Assembly: GCA_028279655.1 (NCBI GenBank)
Contig: JANQNH010000005.1
Location: 1-64,000 of the forward strand
Direction of reading: 5' to 3'
From: Candidatus Nanoarchaeia archaeon
GTDB lineage: Archaea > Nanobdellota > Nanobdellia > Woesearchaeales > JACPBV01
Length of the DNA: 64,000 nt
Below the pieces are notes generated by a model. That model worked only from the letters and a program-made list of their open reading frames with translations. It was not told the origin of the DNA and ran no database searches. Below are positions 43,588-52,904 of the stretch, piece after piece (position 1 is the stretch's first letter; every line of letters starts with the position of its first letter). The translations under genes were made by a program, and so were the position numbers.

Positions 43588-44229
43588 ATGAAAACACTAT
43601 TCATCGAATCAAAATATAACAAGCCAATAAAGATAAAGGAAGATATGATCAGAAAACTTAAAGGAAATATAGGCCTGGTCAGCTCCATACAGTTCATAGA
43701 TGCCTTGCCAGATATAAAGGAACAGCTGGAAAAAGAAAAGGATATAGTCCCTATAATTGCAGGTCAGGTACTGGGATGCAATGTAAAGAATGCAGAGAAG
43801 ATCAAGGACAGGGTAGATTCCTTCCTTTATATAGGAGATGGCCAGTTCCATCCATTAGGCATAGCTATTAAAACAAAAAAACAGGTTTTTACCCTAAGCC
43901 CGTTCAACAACAGGTTCAATAAGATAAGAAAGAAAGACATAGAAGATTATGAAAAGAGAAAAAAAGCAGCCATGGTTAGATTCCTCCATGCAGAAACAGT
44001 AGGGATACTGGTTTCCACAAAACCTGGACAGCACTTCCAAACCGACAAGATAGGTAATTTAGAGAAGAAATACCCAAACAAGAAATTCTACATCTTTATT
44101 TCAGACACAATAGATTACAGACAGTTCGAAAACTTCCCCTTCATCCAGGCATGGGTCAATACTGCATGCCCCAGGATAGAGGAGGATATACTTGTTCTTA
44201 ACATGATGGATATTGAAGACATAAAATGA
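43588..44229 (+). CDS. dph2: Short Dph2-like protein (diphthamide synthesis), first domain missing
   Basis: 213 aa against about 330-340 in typical archaeal Dph2. G-Q-V-L-G-C-N-V and V-N-T-A-C-P-R-I-E-E-D correspond to the second and third cluster Cys. The N-terminal domain with the first Cys is absent. Dph2 uses an unusual radical SAM [4Fe-4S] cluster to attach the 3-amino-3-carboxypropyl group to the EF-2 His. EF-2 here keeps that His. ATGA overlap with the U32 gene. A TATA-like TTTAAAAA lies near 43556. Confidence 0.8.
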   Translation: MKTLFIESKYNKPIKIKEDMIRKLKGNIGLVSSIQFIDALPDIKEQLEKEKDIVPIIAGQVLGCNVKNAEKIKDRVDSFLYIGDGQFHPLGIAIKTKKQVFTLSPFNNRFNKIRKKDIEDYEKRKKAAMVRFLHAETVGILVSTKPGQHFQTDKIGNLEKKYPNKKFYIFISDTIDYRQFENFPFIQAWVNTACPRIEEDILVLNMMDIEDIK

Positions 44230-45506
44230 AAAGACATAAGATGATTAACGAAAAACAAGTTTTTTCCAATCTCCATTTTGGAAAGCCAGAATTACTCAGC
44301 CCAGTCCAGGATTTTGTAAGCTTAAGGGCAGCTATAGATGCAGGAGCAGATTCTATATACTTTGGGATAAAAGAATTGAACATGCGCCAAAAAGCAAAGA
44401 ACTTCGAGCTTAAGGACACCAAGAAGGTAATAGATATCTGCCATAACAACAAGCAAAAAAAGGTAAAAGCCTATTTCACATTGAACACCATAGTCTATGA
44501 TGGTGAGATAAAAAAAGCAAAAAAAATACTAAAAAAACTAAAGGAGGAAAAGGTTGATGGGATTATCGCATGGGATTTCTCCATACTGGAAGAATGCGAA
44601 AGACTAGATCTGCCTATCCATCTTTCAACCCAGGCAAATGTAAGCAACTTTAGCACAATCAGATTCCTGAAAAGCAGGATAAAGAACATCAAGAGGGTAA
44701 ATCTTGCCAGGGAGCTTAGCCTGGATAAGATAGAGCACATCATAAAAGAGATCAGGAAAAACAATCTTGGTGTTGAGGTAGAGTGTTTCATCCATGGTGC
44801 ACTTTGTGTATCCATCTCTGGGAGATGCTTCCTCTCACAACAGGTATTCAACAAATCCGCCAATAGGGGGGAGTGTCTTCAGCCATGCAGGAGGAAATAT
44901 CTGATAAAGGATATTGAAGAGAACCACGAATTTGAGCTAAAAGATGACTATATAATAAGTCCAAAAGACTTATGTACGATCAGTATCCTAGACCAGATGA
45001 TAAATGCAGGCATAGACACATTCAAGATAGAAGGAAGAAATAGAAGCCCAGAATATGTTAAGACAGTAACAGGATGCTATCGGGAGATGATAGACACTAG
45101 CCGTAATCTAAAAAAAGTAGCTCTCCAAAAAATAAAAAACAGACTGCTCAAGAAGCTTAAAACAGTCTACAACAGAGGGTTCTCAACAGGTTTCTATTTA
45201 GGAAAACCCTTGGACGGATGGACTAGGGCCTATGGATCAAAAGCCACAAAAAAGAAGCACTACATAGGGAAGATCAAGAACTTCTACAGAAATATAGGTG
45301 TAGCAGAACTAAAGATAGAATCCAGCCAGCTAGAAGTAGGGAACGATATAATGTTTCAAGGGCCTACCACAGGGGTCATATCCCAAAAAATCACCTCCAT
45401 GCAAAAAAACAAGAAACCAATAAAAAAAGCAAGAAAAGGGGAATTGATAGCAGTAAAAACAGATTCTCCAGTAAGGGAGAATGACAAGGTATTCTTAATA
45501 ATCTAA
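44226..45506 (+). CDS. Peptidase U32-family protein (TrhP/RlhA-like RNA hydroxylation)
   Basis: 426 aa. E-L-L-S-P-V-Q-D-F-V-S-L-R-A-A-I-D-A-G-A-D-S-I-Y-F-G is the U32 N-terminus. F-I-H-G-A-L-C-V-S-I-S-G-R-C-F-L-S...R-G-E-C-L-Q-P-C-R-R is the family signature with cluster-type Cys. D-T-F-K-I-E-G-R-N-R-S-P-E-Y-V follows. Bacterial relatives hydroxylate tRNA U34 or 23S rRNA. A role in RNA modification is likely. Coupled to dph2, another translation-modification gene. Confidence 0.87.
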   Translation: MKRHKMINEKQVFSNLHFGKPELLSPVQDFVSLRAAIDAGADSIYFGIKELNMRQKAKNFELKDTKKVIDICHNNKQKKVKAYFTLNTIVYDGEIKKAKKILKKLKEEKVDGIIAWDFSILEECERLDLPIHLSTQANVSNFSTIRFLKSRIKNIKRVNLARELSLDKIEHIIKEIRKNNLGVEVECFIHGALCVSISGRCFLSQQVFNKSANRGECLQPCRRKYLIKDIEENHEFELKDDYIISPKDLCTISILDQMINAGIDTFKIEGRNRSPEYVKTVTGCYREMIDTSRNLKKVALQKIKNRLLKKLKTVYNRGFSTGFYLGKPLDGWTRAYGSKATKKKHYIGKIKNFYRNIGVAELKIESSQLEVGNDIMFQGPTTGVISQKITSMQKNKKPIKKARKGELIAVKTDSPVRENDKVFLII

Positions 45507-48500
45507 CTTCCTTACTCTATGAAGTACAATATAGGATACGATTACAAATACCACCACAGCTAAAGATACAAACATGAACCATCTCCATATGTTGCTTTTC
45601 TCCTCGACTATCTCAGTATATATTACCTCTTCCTCCACCTCTTCCTCCTGAACAATATCTCTCTCAGGCTCTTTTACATCTTCTTTCTGTTCTTCTTCAG
45701 CTCCCTTCAAACTTACAGCAAAATAACTGAATCCTGGAGATATGGCATTGTAATAGACGTACATATCGTCCTCTATAGTCCTGTCAGAATTCAACTCCTT
45801 CCATCCATTCTTAAACCTAAATAAGGTTATCTCATTCTTGTCAATTCTATTACTCTTTAACCAATCCTTTTTAACCCTAAACTCGATCTCTGCTTTTGAA
45901 AGATCATCGTCAGTTATATTCTGGGTCTTTACCTCAAGATATTGGTATACTTTCTTGTTCTTTATCTTTAGCGTAATGTTCTCTTCCTCAACCTTTTTAA
46001 CAGTAATCCTCACCATCGTTAGCTGTTTATTGGTCATAAAAGATACCTTGCTGAAAGCAATCTTTGGCTTTTTAACATAGACGTTTGCATGGTAACCGTC
46101 ACTTAAAGCTGCAAAGAACTTTGAAGTCTCTGTTGTGCTTATGCTTACAGATCCTCCTCCCCCTCCGCCACCACCACCTCCGCCACCACCTCCCCCTGAA
46201 GTGCTTGTTGAGGTATACGTTAGACTGGTGTTTCCATAATTATTTGGATAATCTAAAGCTATGTTCTTGTTTCCAGCATCGTCCAATGTAGTAACAACAA
46301 AATGATACATGTCTGTTGTGCCAACAGAGATTGTTGTAGAGTTAGTAGATACAGTTGCTGTGTTGTACCCAGTTATAGACTCGTTAGCCAATGACTTTGA
46401 AGAGTCAAAATTAGTCCCATAGTAGATGACGTACTGCAAACCGCTAAAATCAGGATTCCCATTAACATCTTTGATCGCACCATACCACCTGAGTGTTGCA
46501 GTATCGCCAGATCCGGTTACATTAAGGTTTGTAGGTGTACTTGGATTAATCGAGTCATTTGCAGTGTCATTAAGGATATTTGAGAATATGGTCTCGTTGT
46601 AGTTGCCTGCAGCATCGACAGTAACCAATGCATACCAGTAAGACACCCCGTCCGATGTAGTGTTATCCTCAAAGAATTGCGTCCCATTTGATATCCCAGA
46701 TGCGATGTTGGATACAGAGCTATTGATAGATGTTATATTGCTGGTGAACCTGTATATCCTATAGGTCTCTCCTGTCTCGTTCCCGTCATCGCTCCAGTTT
46801 ATCTCTATATTGCCATCAGAATCATCATCCGATACTAGCACTAATGAGGGATAGGTGGAAGGAAATTCAGTTATTGCAAGCTCACTGCTGTTGTACCATT
46901 CGCTCCAGTTATAGCCATCAAAAACCCTGGTAGAGAACAACCACCTGTCGTTCCTAGAAAGGTTATTCTCGCTTATCATAGTGAGATTATCCAGGCCAGA
47001 GAGGTAGTTGCTGTTGTTATACCACCTTGTTTCATTCAGTGTGTTGCTGTCACTATCGATATCCTTGTAGTCAAAATAAGCTATAAGGCTGCTGTTTGTT
47101 CTGTTAAGGTCATTAGTAGAGTTAAGTGTAAGGTTAGCAACCACAGGAACGGTATTTTGTACAGTGAAACTGTACTCGTCAGTCTTATTCATATTTCCAT
47201 TAGTGTCATTGCAATAGAATCTCCAGCTTATAGAATTTCCTCTTGTTTTATTAATAGTCTTATTCACAATTGCAGTTGCAAGGACATCATCAAAAATAAT
47301 CTTGGATATATTTGCCCAGGATCCGGTTCCATTCCAGGAGAATATATATGAATACAGTCCCATGGTGTCATTGCACGTTACATTGAACTGCACAGAATCG
47401 TTATATACAGGAAGACTGTTGTTTGTGGAATTACCATACCATCTTGGAGCTAGACTATCAACATTTCTTATAGCAGCCAATGCCTTCACTCGTTTATAGG
47501 TTGCAACCCCTTCAATAATTGCCTTTCCTGTATCATTCATAGTCTTTCTAATACCCCATGGACTTAGTGAAGAGTTGAACTGCAGCATAAGTGCAGCAAC
47601 TCCGGCAACATGGGGAGCAGCCATCGAGGTCCCACCTAATTCCAAAAATCCGCTTGATTCTGTATGCGTGCTTGCACCAGACATCGGAACCGTAGAGGTT
47701 ATTGAAGCACCCGGAGCAAACAAGGTATTGAAAGGCGCCCTGTTTGAAGTAGACACAATGCTATCGCTGCTATCGACGCTTCCAACAGCAGTAACGTTAG
47801 AGGCACAGGCAGGTATTGCTATGTTGCTGGTTAATCCGTCATTACCTGTAGCGATAGAAACAAAGATCCCATTCGCTACTGCATTGTTTGCAGCAGCCGC
47901 ATCTGCTTCTCCGTCACAGGCACTGCTCTCAGACCCCCATCCAAGGCTCATAGTTATCACAGAGATATTGAACTTCGTCTTGTTGTTTATACACCAGTCA
48001 ATCCCGCTTACTATATCTGTGATAGTACAGGAACCGGCAGTAGAGTTGTCACAGACCTTCATGGCTATAAGCTTTGCATCAGGAGCTACCCCCTTATATG
48101 CAGTATCATTGGAAGCAACAATGCCAGAAACATGCGTTCCATGTCCCTGGTCATCAATTGGATTGTTGTCATCATTCCTATAATCCCATCCGCCTATAAC
48201 CTTGTTGCATGTTCCATTAGTAAAATTAGCTTCACTGCAATTTCCAAGATTTACATGCGTATAATCAATACCGCTGTCAATAACACAAACAGTCTGGTTC
48301 ACACCAGTAACATTTGTACCAAACGGTTTCAATCCCCATACCTCGGTTGCATTTATCTGAGAAACGCTCGTATCCAGGGTAAACTTCCTTACCCAGTTAT
48401 AATATACCTTTTCAATCAGCGGATTATCCCTCAATTTCTCCAGGCCTTCTTTCGTTATCTTTCCGGAAAAACCATTGATGACAGAAAATCTACGCTCTAG

Positions 48501-48833
48501 ACTAAACTCATAATCATCAGAATATGTTTTTCTCCCATTCCCTTCTTCTTCTTCTCTTAGCCTTAGTTCAGACAAAACCTTTTGCTGATTTGCCATAACA
48601 GTATTCCTTCTTGTTAGAGTCCTTTTATCTTCAAGTGCTCCCCTTATATCACTCTCAGTATCATCAATACTATCATAATTGTCTTCACCACCAATTCCTT
48701 CCCTTAACATAACAATAACAGAAACCTCCTCTTCCTCCTCCAATTCCGCATCTATTCTATAATCAACATTGTCAGCCCATACACTACCTGTGATTAATAG
48801 GAATAATATGAATAAATACCTCTTTTTCATCAT
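45495..48833 (-). CDS. Membrane-anchored subtilisin-like protease with PGF-pre-PGF domain
   Basis: About 1112 aa from ATG 48833 (GGTGG adjacent). Signal peptide, inhibitor-like propeptide (about 25-150), then an S8 domain: Asp in V-C-V-I-D-S-G-I-D-Y-T-H (about 186), His in D-D-Q-G-H-G-T-H-V-S-G (about 231), Ser in G-G-T-S-M-A-A-P-H-V-A-G (about 400). Several Ig/fibronectin-like domains and a run of about 15 Gly follow. A PGF-pre-PGF-like domain (G-F-S-Y-F-A-V-S-L-K-G), acidic stalk and C-terminal TM helix end the protein. It should process surface proteins. Overlaps the convergent U32 gene by 12 bp. Confidence 0.9.
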   Translation of the reverse strand: MMKKRYLFILFLLITGSVWADNVDYRIDAELEEEEEVSVIVMLREGIGGEDNYDSIDDTESDIRGALEDKRTLTRRNTVMANQQKVLSELRLREEEEGNGRKTYSDDYEFSLERRFSVINGFSGKITKEGLEKLRDNPLIEKVYYNWVRKFTLDTSVSQINATEVWGLKPFGTNVTGVNQTVCVIDSGIDYTHVNLGNCSEANFTNGTCNKVIGGWDYRNDDNNPIDDQGHGTHVSGIVASNDTAYKGVAPDAKLIAMKVCDNSTAGSCTITDIVSGIDWCINNKTKFNISVITMSLGWGSESSACDGEADAAAANNAVANGIFVSIATGNDGLTSNIAIPACASNVTAVGSVDSSDSIVSTSNRAPFNTLFAPGASITSTVPMSGASTHTESSGFLELGGTSMAAPHVAGVAALMLQFNSSLSPWGIRKTMNDTGKAIIEGVATYKRVKALAAIRNVDSLAPRWYGNSTNNSLPVYNDSVQFNVTCNDTMGLYSYIFSWNGTGSWANISKIIFDDVLATAIVNKTINKTRGNSISWRFYCNDTNGNMNKTDEYSFTVQNTVPVVANLTLNSTNDLNRTNSSLIAYFDYKDIDSDSNTLNETRWYNNSNYLSGLDNLTMISENNLSRNDRWLFSTRVFDGYNWSEWYNSSELAITEFPSTYPSLVLVSDDDSDGNIEINWSDDGNETGETYRIYRFTSNITSINSSVSNIASGISNGTQFFEDNTTSDGVSYWYALVTVDAAGNYNETIFSNILNDTANDSINPSTPTNLNVTGSGDTATLRWYGAIKDVNGNPDFSGLQYVIYYGTNFDSSKSLANESITGYNTATVSTNSTTISVGTTDMYHFVVTTLDDAGNKNIALDYPNNYGNTSLTYTSTSTSGGGGGGGGGGGGGGGSVSISTTETSKFFAALSDGYHANVYVKKPKIAFSKVSFMTNKQLTMVRITVKKVEEENITLKIKNKKVYQYLEVKTQNITDDDLSKAEIEFRVKKDWLKSNRIDKNEITLFRFKNGWKELNSDRTIEDDMYVYYNAISPGFSYFAVSLKGAEEEQKEDVKEPERDIVQEEEVEEEVIYTEIVEEKSNIWRWFMFVSLAVVVFVIVSYIVLHRVRKLDY

Positions 48834-48910
48834 CCACCCCAAAGACTATTCAAAAACCAATCATATAAGAACTTTACTATTTCTAAAGAGACAACCTGGC
48901 TCTCCCTTTT

Positions 48911-49849
48911 CTAGGTCCAAACCTCAATTCCGCTGAACTGTCTGGCATCCATTAAAGAATTCCCAATACCTTTGCCAACAAAGAAGCTCTGCCTGGAAAA
49001 AACACCACCTAAAATATCTGCAAGGGTAGGCTCTTTTTTGTACTCTACCAGTTCAGCCGTAATATTCAGTTTATGTTCGATTAATCCTACTGCCTCTCTC
49101 TTGCCACCTAAAACATCCACTAATCCTAGCTCCTTGGCCTCTTCCCCTAGATAGATCATGCCAGTAGCTAATTCCCTGATTCTCTCTTCAGGTAATCCCC
49201 TGTTCTCAGCAACAGAGCTGATAAAATATCCATGCAGCCTATCTAGATATTTTTGTAACAACATCCTCTCCTCTTCACTAACAGCTTTGAACGGACTTCC
49301 AATATCCTTATACCTGCCAGCAATCAACCTTTGGTAGGTGATGTTATAATCCTTTAACAATCCGGAAAACTCGAGATACGCTATTGTAGCCCCTATAGAT
49401 CCCGTAGTGGACATCCTGCTGGCAACAATAGTATCACAGCTGGATGCAATCCAGTAACCAGCACTAGTACCCATCTCCCGTATCCATGCAACTGTTGTCT
49501 TGTTGGTCCTTTCAATAGCACTTGCTATCTCATCCGTAGCTACCGGAGCTCCGCCAGGAGAATTAATCTCAAAAATAATAGCCTTGATCTGAGGATTTTT
49601 GTCTGCCTGCTCAATAAAATTTACGATAGTTGGAGAATCGGCAACCTCCTGCCCAAAGACGTTATAATTTTCAGTTATTATGATCCCTTTTATAGGGATG
49701 ACTGCTACATTCCCTTCCTGCATTCTAAAATCATCTTCCATAAATATAGAAAGAAACCAGGAGGCTACAAAACTTATTACAAATAGTACTATGAGTATCT
49801 TAATAGCGGTATGCCATCTTCCTTTTCTGTCTTCCTTCTTCATCTTCAT
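48911..49849 (-). CDS. sppA: Signal peptide peptidase SppA (S49)
   Basis: 312 aa, one N-terminal TM helix (I-L-I-V-L-F-V-I-S-F-V-A-S-W-F-L). The core has F-E-I-N-S-P-G-G, catalytic Ser in E-M-G-T-S-A-G-Y-W-I-A-S and Lys in A-G-R-Y-K-D-I-G-S-P-F, the S49 Ser/Lys dyad of the short archaeal/Bacillus type. It degrades remnant signal peptides in the membrane. ATGA overlap with the RDD gene upstream. Confidence 0.92.
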   Translation of the reverse strand: MKMKKEDRKGRWHTAIKILIVLFVISFVASWFLSIFMEDDFRMQEGNVAVIPIKGIIITENYNVFGQEVADSPTIVNFIEQADKNPQIKAIIFEINSPGGAPVATDEIASAIERTNKTTVAWIREMGTSAGYWIASSCDTIVASRMSTTGSIGATIAYLEFSGLLKDYNITYQRLIAGRYKDIGSPFKAVSEEERMLLQKYLDRLHGYFISSVAENRGLPEERIRELATGMIYLGEEAKELGLVDVLGGKREAVGLIEHKLNITAELVEYKKEPTLADILGGVFSRQSFFVGKGIGNSLMDARQFSGIEVWT

Positions 49850-50361
49850 ACTATATAATTTTGCACAGTCTTTGTCTTGCTCAATATCTCACTCAGCCTC
49901 TGATTTGTCTTTGTAAAGAACAGGAACAAAGGATCGATTATCCATAGTAAAACAAAAGGAAAGATTGGTATGATGAACATGTTTCTCACAACAAACTGCC
50001 ATATCGCTCCTTCCTTGACATCACTCATAACACGTATATTAAACAGGATCTTCCCAGGAGTCTGCCTTATCTTGTACTCCATTGAAGCAAAATAAGTCAG
50101 GGCAAGCAAAGCCATCACAAAGGATACTACTGTTAATGTAGCAGTATATCCCTGGTTGGCTGCCAGATAATTGTATGCTTCAGAATAATCTCCGAATTCA
50201 GGTATTGCTTTCTGCAATATTCTCTTAAAAGGGAAGAACAGCACCAGATTGATAATCAAAAGATCGGCTAAAAAAGCCAATAACCTTTTCCATACTAAAG
50301 CAGGACCTGTAAAAGTCCCCTCTTTAGGCAGCTTTAAACCTCTTTTTTTCATTATATCCAT
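49846..50361 (-). CDS. RDD-family membrane protein
   Basis: 171 aa (M4 at 50352 is an alternative start). R-L-L-A-F-L-A-D-L-L-I-I-N is the RDD signature (Arg, Asp-Leu). Q-T-P-G-K-I-L-F-N-I-R-V and L-L-W-I-I-D-P-L-F-L-F-F complete the family pattern. About four TM helices. Function is uncertain (transport or stress). Coupled with sppA; a TATA-like CTTTTTATA lies near 50380. Confidence 0.85.
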   Translation of the reverse strand: MDIMKKRGLKLPKEGTFTGPALVWKRLLAFLADLLIINLVLFFPFKRILQKAIPEFGDYSEAYNYLAANQGYTATLTVVSFVMALLALTYFASMEYKIRQTPGKILFNIRVMSDVKEGAIWQFVVRNMFIIPIFPFVLLWIIDPLFLFFTKTNQRLSEILSKTKTVQNYIV

Positions 50362-50400
50362 GTATAAGACAAGTTGTATAAAAAGTTTATTATTTCAAAA

Positions 50401-51183
50401 TTAACCTTTAATTGCTTTTGATTGGATTGCATAAGCAGCCCTTTCGTACTCATAAAGCTCAAAAGCAATTCTTACCAACGCACCGCCTACCATTCCAGCT
50501 AATATACTTACTAGAATGCTTGGATCCAGTTTTCCCATCTGAGCGATATTTACCGATGCTCCTGTTCCTGCGCCAGCAACAATCATTGATTTTAAGTCTA
50601 AAAAAGGATTTTCAGTTGGTTGTAGAGTTCTTTCAAGTGTATACATTATTGGTTGGATTTTCGCTGGATTCAAAATCTTAAGGATCTTTTTGTCAATTTT
50701 GAACTCTGATTCGAATGATCTGACAAACCTTTCAAAATCATATTTCTTCCCAGCGGATAAAAATTCTTCCTGTTTTTTCATCATTCTCCTAATCTTTCCG
50801 AATTTTTTCTTGGTTTTTTCCAGTTTACTTGTTAAGATTTTCAGTTCTCTTTTCAATGTTTTTGCATCAACCGCATTCTTACTCTGAACATGTGGATTGC
50901 TTAGTTTATCTACTGATTCCTCGGATAAGGAAACTGCATTTGATATTCCTTTCTCGACTATGCTCAAGAATCTTCCTCTTCTTCTTAAGATGTTCTGTAT
51001 TATTGAGATTTGTTCCATTCCTCTGCGTTTACTACCTTTGCCCTCCAGCCACCATTCTCTATAGATTGAGATAGACTTCGATGTTCTTTCTTTTAACTTA
51101 AGTCGGATCCTTGATGCCTGCCCAATCTTTGCTTCAATATCCTCAATAGTTTTCTTTACTTCTGTTATTGGTTTATTACTCAT
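50401..51183 (-). CDS. Coiled-coil protein with C-terminal membrane segments
   Basis: 260 aa. Residues 1-180 are highly charged and helical (K-T-I-E-D-I-E-A-K-I, L-K-R-E-L-K-I-L-T-S-K-L-E-K-T-K-K-K). Two hydrophobic segments follow near 205-222 (S-M-I-V-A-G-A-G-T-G-A) and 224-240 (I-L-V-S-I-L-A-G-M-V-G-G-A-L-V-R). Family not recognised. Divergent from aIF-1A. Confidence 0.6.
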   Translation of the reverse strand: MSNKPITEVKKTIEDIEAKIGQASRIRLKLKERTSKSISIYREWWLEGKGSKRRGMEQISIIQNILRRRGRFLSIVEKGISNAVSLSEESVDKLSNPHVQSKNAVDAKTLKRELKILTSKLEKTKKKFGKIRRMMKKQEEFLSAGKKYDFERFVRSFESEFKIDKKILKILNPAKIQPIMYTLERTLQPTENPFLDLKSMIVAGAGTGASVNIAQMGKLDPSILVSILAGMVGGALVRIAFELYEYERAAYAIQSKAIKG

Positions 51184-51258
51184 GAGTATCTTATAATCAA
51201 CCTTATATATAAATTTTATCGAAACCTATTTAAACAGATTATATCTACTCTCCTCTAA

Positions 51259-51603
51259 ATGAGTAAAAAGAAGGAAGAACAGGCAAGACAGGACGCTTTA
51301 CAGCAGCAGATTAGTAGGATCCATCTTCCTAGAAACAACCAGAGCTTTGGCATCGTTCAGAGAAGACTGGGTGGGTCAAGAATGGAGGTTAGGTGCTTTG
51401 ATGGAAAGACAAGGATCTGCAGGATACCTGGGAGATTGAAAAGAAGATTATGGGTAAGGGAAGGAGACCTTATTATAGTTGAGCCATGGGAGTTCTCCGG
51501 TGATGAAAAAGGAGACGTGCTCTACAAGTACACAAAAGCACAGCTAGGTTTCCTGAAAAGGAAAGGCTATCTGAAGCAGATGGATGATTTCGAAGAGTTT
51601 TAA
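51259..51603 (+). CDS. eif1A: Translation initiation factor aIF-1A
   Basis: 114 aa OB-fold protein: R-L-P-type R-I-H-L-P-R-N-N-Q-S-F-G-I-V-Q-R-R-L-G-G-S-R-M-E-V-R-C-F-D-G-K-T-R-I-C-R-I-P-G-R-L-K-R-R-L-W-V-R-E-G-D-L-I-I-V-E-P-W. This is diagnostic of eIF1A. The ferredoxin follows 20 bp downstream with its own GGTGAT ribosome site. Confidence 0.96.
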   Translation: MSKKKEEQARQDALQQQISRIHLPRNNQSFGIVQRRLGGSRMEVRCFDGKTRICRIPGRLKRRLWVREGDLIIVEPWEFSGDEKGDVLYKYTKAQLGFLKRKGYLKQMDDFEEF

Positions 51604-51623
51604 AAACTACAAAAGGTGATAAA

Positions 51624-51815
51624 ATGGCATACAAAGTGGAAGTAGACCAGGAAAAATGTATTGGGTGTGGAGCATGTGCTGCACAATGTGATAATTTTGA
51701 GATGGACGGAGACAAGGCAAAGCCAAAGCAGGCTGAAGTTGAGGAGATTGGTTGCAATAATGATGGTAAGGATGCATGCCCTGTTGAAGCTATAAAAGTA
51801 ACAGAGATGGCATAG
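51624..51815 (+). CDS. Single-cluster [4Fe-4S] ferredoxin
   Basis: 63 aa. C-I-G-C-G-A-C-A-A-Q-C gives C-x2-C-x2-C-x3-C, with the fourth-ligand-type Cys in D-A-C-P-V-E-A-I. Probably a [4Fe-4S] ferredoxin of the Pyrococcus/Thermotoga type, with a second Cys pair that may be a disulfide. It carries electrons for radical SAM and other iron-sulfur enzymes of the cell (inference). The DUF1858 gene begins directly after its stop. Confidence 0.9.
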   Translation: MAYKVEVDQEKCIGCGACAAQCDNFEMDGDKAKPKQAEVEEIGCNNDGKDACPVEAIKVTEMA

Positions 51816-52037
51816 ATGGCAGAAGACAAAATAACAAAGGAAATGGGTTTTTCTGAGGTTTTACAGAAATACCCAGAGACAGCATCAATAATGATGAATA
51901 ACGGCCTTCATTGCGTAGGCTGTCATGCAGCTGCCTTTGAGACAATCGAGCAAGGCTGCACAGCCCATGGCATGAAACCAGAAGACATTGATAAGATGGT
52001 CAAGGAGATGAATGAGGCCATAGAGAAGAAGGATTAA
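51816..52037 (+). CDS. DUF1858 domain protein
   Basis: 73 aa. M-G-F-S-E-V-L-Q-K-Y-P-E-T-A-S-I-M-M-N-N-G-L-H-C-V-G-C-H-A-A-A-F-E-T-I-E-Q-G-C is the DUF1858 (hybrid-cluster-associated disulfide) pattern with C-x2-C. A redox role is likely, fitting its place right after ferredoxin. Confidence 0.87.
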   Translation: MAEDKITKEMGFSEVLQKYPETASIMMNNGLHCVGCHAAAFETIEQGCTAHGMKPEDIDKMVKEMNEAIEKKD

Positions 52038-52054
52038 ATTTTTAAATATTTTTT

Positions 52055-52426
52055 CTATTTTTCTACTTCAGAATGTGACTCCAACAACTCAGGTAAATCC
52101 CTAATATCTTGCTCTGTTGTTAAATACTCCAGATTGTCATGCTCCCCTATTCCATCCATAATCTGTTGTTGAACAACACCAGCATCAGAGCCATAAACAG
52201 GCAAAGCCACATAGATTTTCTTACTTGACCATTGCTTTGCTCTTTCCCCTATTTTCTCCCAACACCTCATTTGATTATCTTTAGATGGTTGTACTACAAG
52301 CGTATCCTGGACTATATTTGGACCATCATACGTGCAAAGACAACCACCCCTCATGGGAAAATCACCACTTACTATACTACGCAGAGCTACACTTGGTACA
52401 CCATGATGATATATTGGAATACCCAT
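52055..52426 (-). CDS. Small soluble protein of unknown function
   Basis: 123 aa. It opens with M-G-I-P-I-Y-H-H-G-V-P-S-V-A-L-R-S-I and has a parallel-sheet-like stretch K-K-I-Y-V-A-L-P-V-Y-G-S-D-A-G-V. The N-terminal part contains two close Cys (G-G-C-L-C). Not recognised. Its stop is 18 bp from the end of the DUF1858 gene (convergent). Confidence 0.55.
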   Translation of the reverse strand: MGIPIYHHGVPSVALRSIVSGDFPMRGGCLCTYDGPNIVQDTLVVQPSKDNQMRCWEKIGERAKQWSSKKIYVALPVYGSDAGVVQQQIMDGIGEHDNLEYLTTEQDIRDLPELLESHSEVEK

Positions 52427-52514
52427 AACCTAAGAGAATAGGGTTCTATTTAAAAAGCTTATTAACAGAATTAAACATTAGTTTTTTAAATAAACTTTTT
52501 CTTTTTTATTGTAT

Positions 52515-52904
52515 ATGTCAAAAGGAGCCTATTGTTTGGTAATGGTGCTTGGAAAGAACAAAAGAATCGAGATAGGTAAACTGGGCAAAATACAATTCCT
52601 GAAAGGTTACTATTGTTATGTTGGCTCTGCCTTAAACAGTCTGGAAAAAAGAATAGAACGACACAAGAGGAAAGAAAAGAGATTGCATTGGCATATAGAC
52701 CATTTCCTAAAACATGCAAAGATAATTGATACCATAAAAATAGAAACAGATAAAAAGGTAGAGTGTACGATAAGTAAGAATATAGCTAAGATTGCAGATG
52801 ATACTATCAGCGGTTTCGGATGCTCAGATTGCAAATGCAGTAGCCACCTATATTATTCCAAAAAAAATCCTGGTAAACTTATAAAATGCACCTTGAAAAA
52901 ATAA
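52515..52904 (+). CDS. GIY-YIG-like nuclease (DUF123 type)
   Basis: 129 aa from ATG 52515. G-A-Y-C-L-V-M-V...F-L-K-G-Y-Y-C-Y-V-G-S-A-L-N-S-L-E-K-R-I-E-R-H has the GIY-YIG-like core (G-x-Y ... Y-x-Y-V-G-S-A), and H-W-H-I-D-H-F-L and C-S-D-C-K-C-S-S-H fit archaeal DUF123. Often found near or fused to DNA repair enzymes; here it overlaps the AlkD-like gene by 19 bp, with Nth downstream. Confidence 0.85.
   Translation: MSKGAYCLVMVLGKNKRIEIGKLGKIQFLKGYYCYVGSALNSLEKRIERHKRKEKRLHWHIDHFLKHAKIIDTIKIETDKKVECTISKNIAKIADDTISGFGCSDCKCSSHLYYSKKNPGKLIKCTLKK

Noticed and set aside
46150-46200. Short GGC/GGT-type tandem repeat as a CRISPR or microsatellite locus
   Set aside because: It encodes the poly-Gly linker of the subtilisin; there are no spacers.
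47575-48183. 202-aa ORF antisense to the subtilisin gene
   Set aside because: Mirror of the conserved S8 catalytic domain; low-complexity Ala/Ser/Pro composition typical of a shadow frame.
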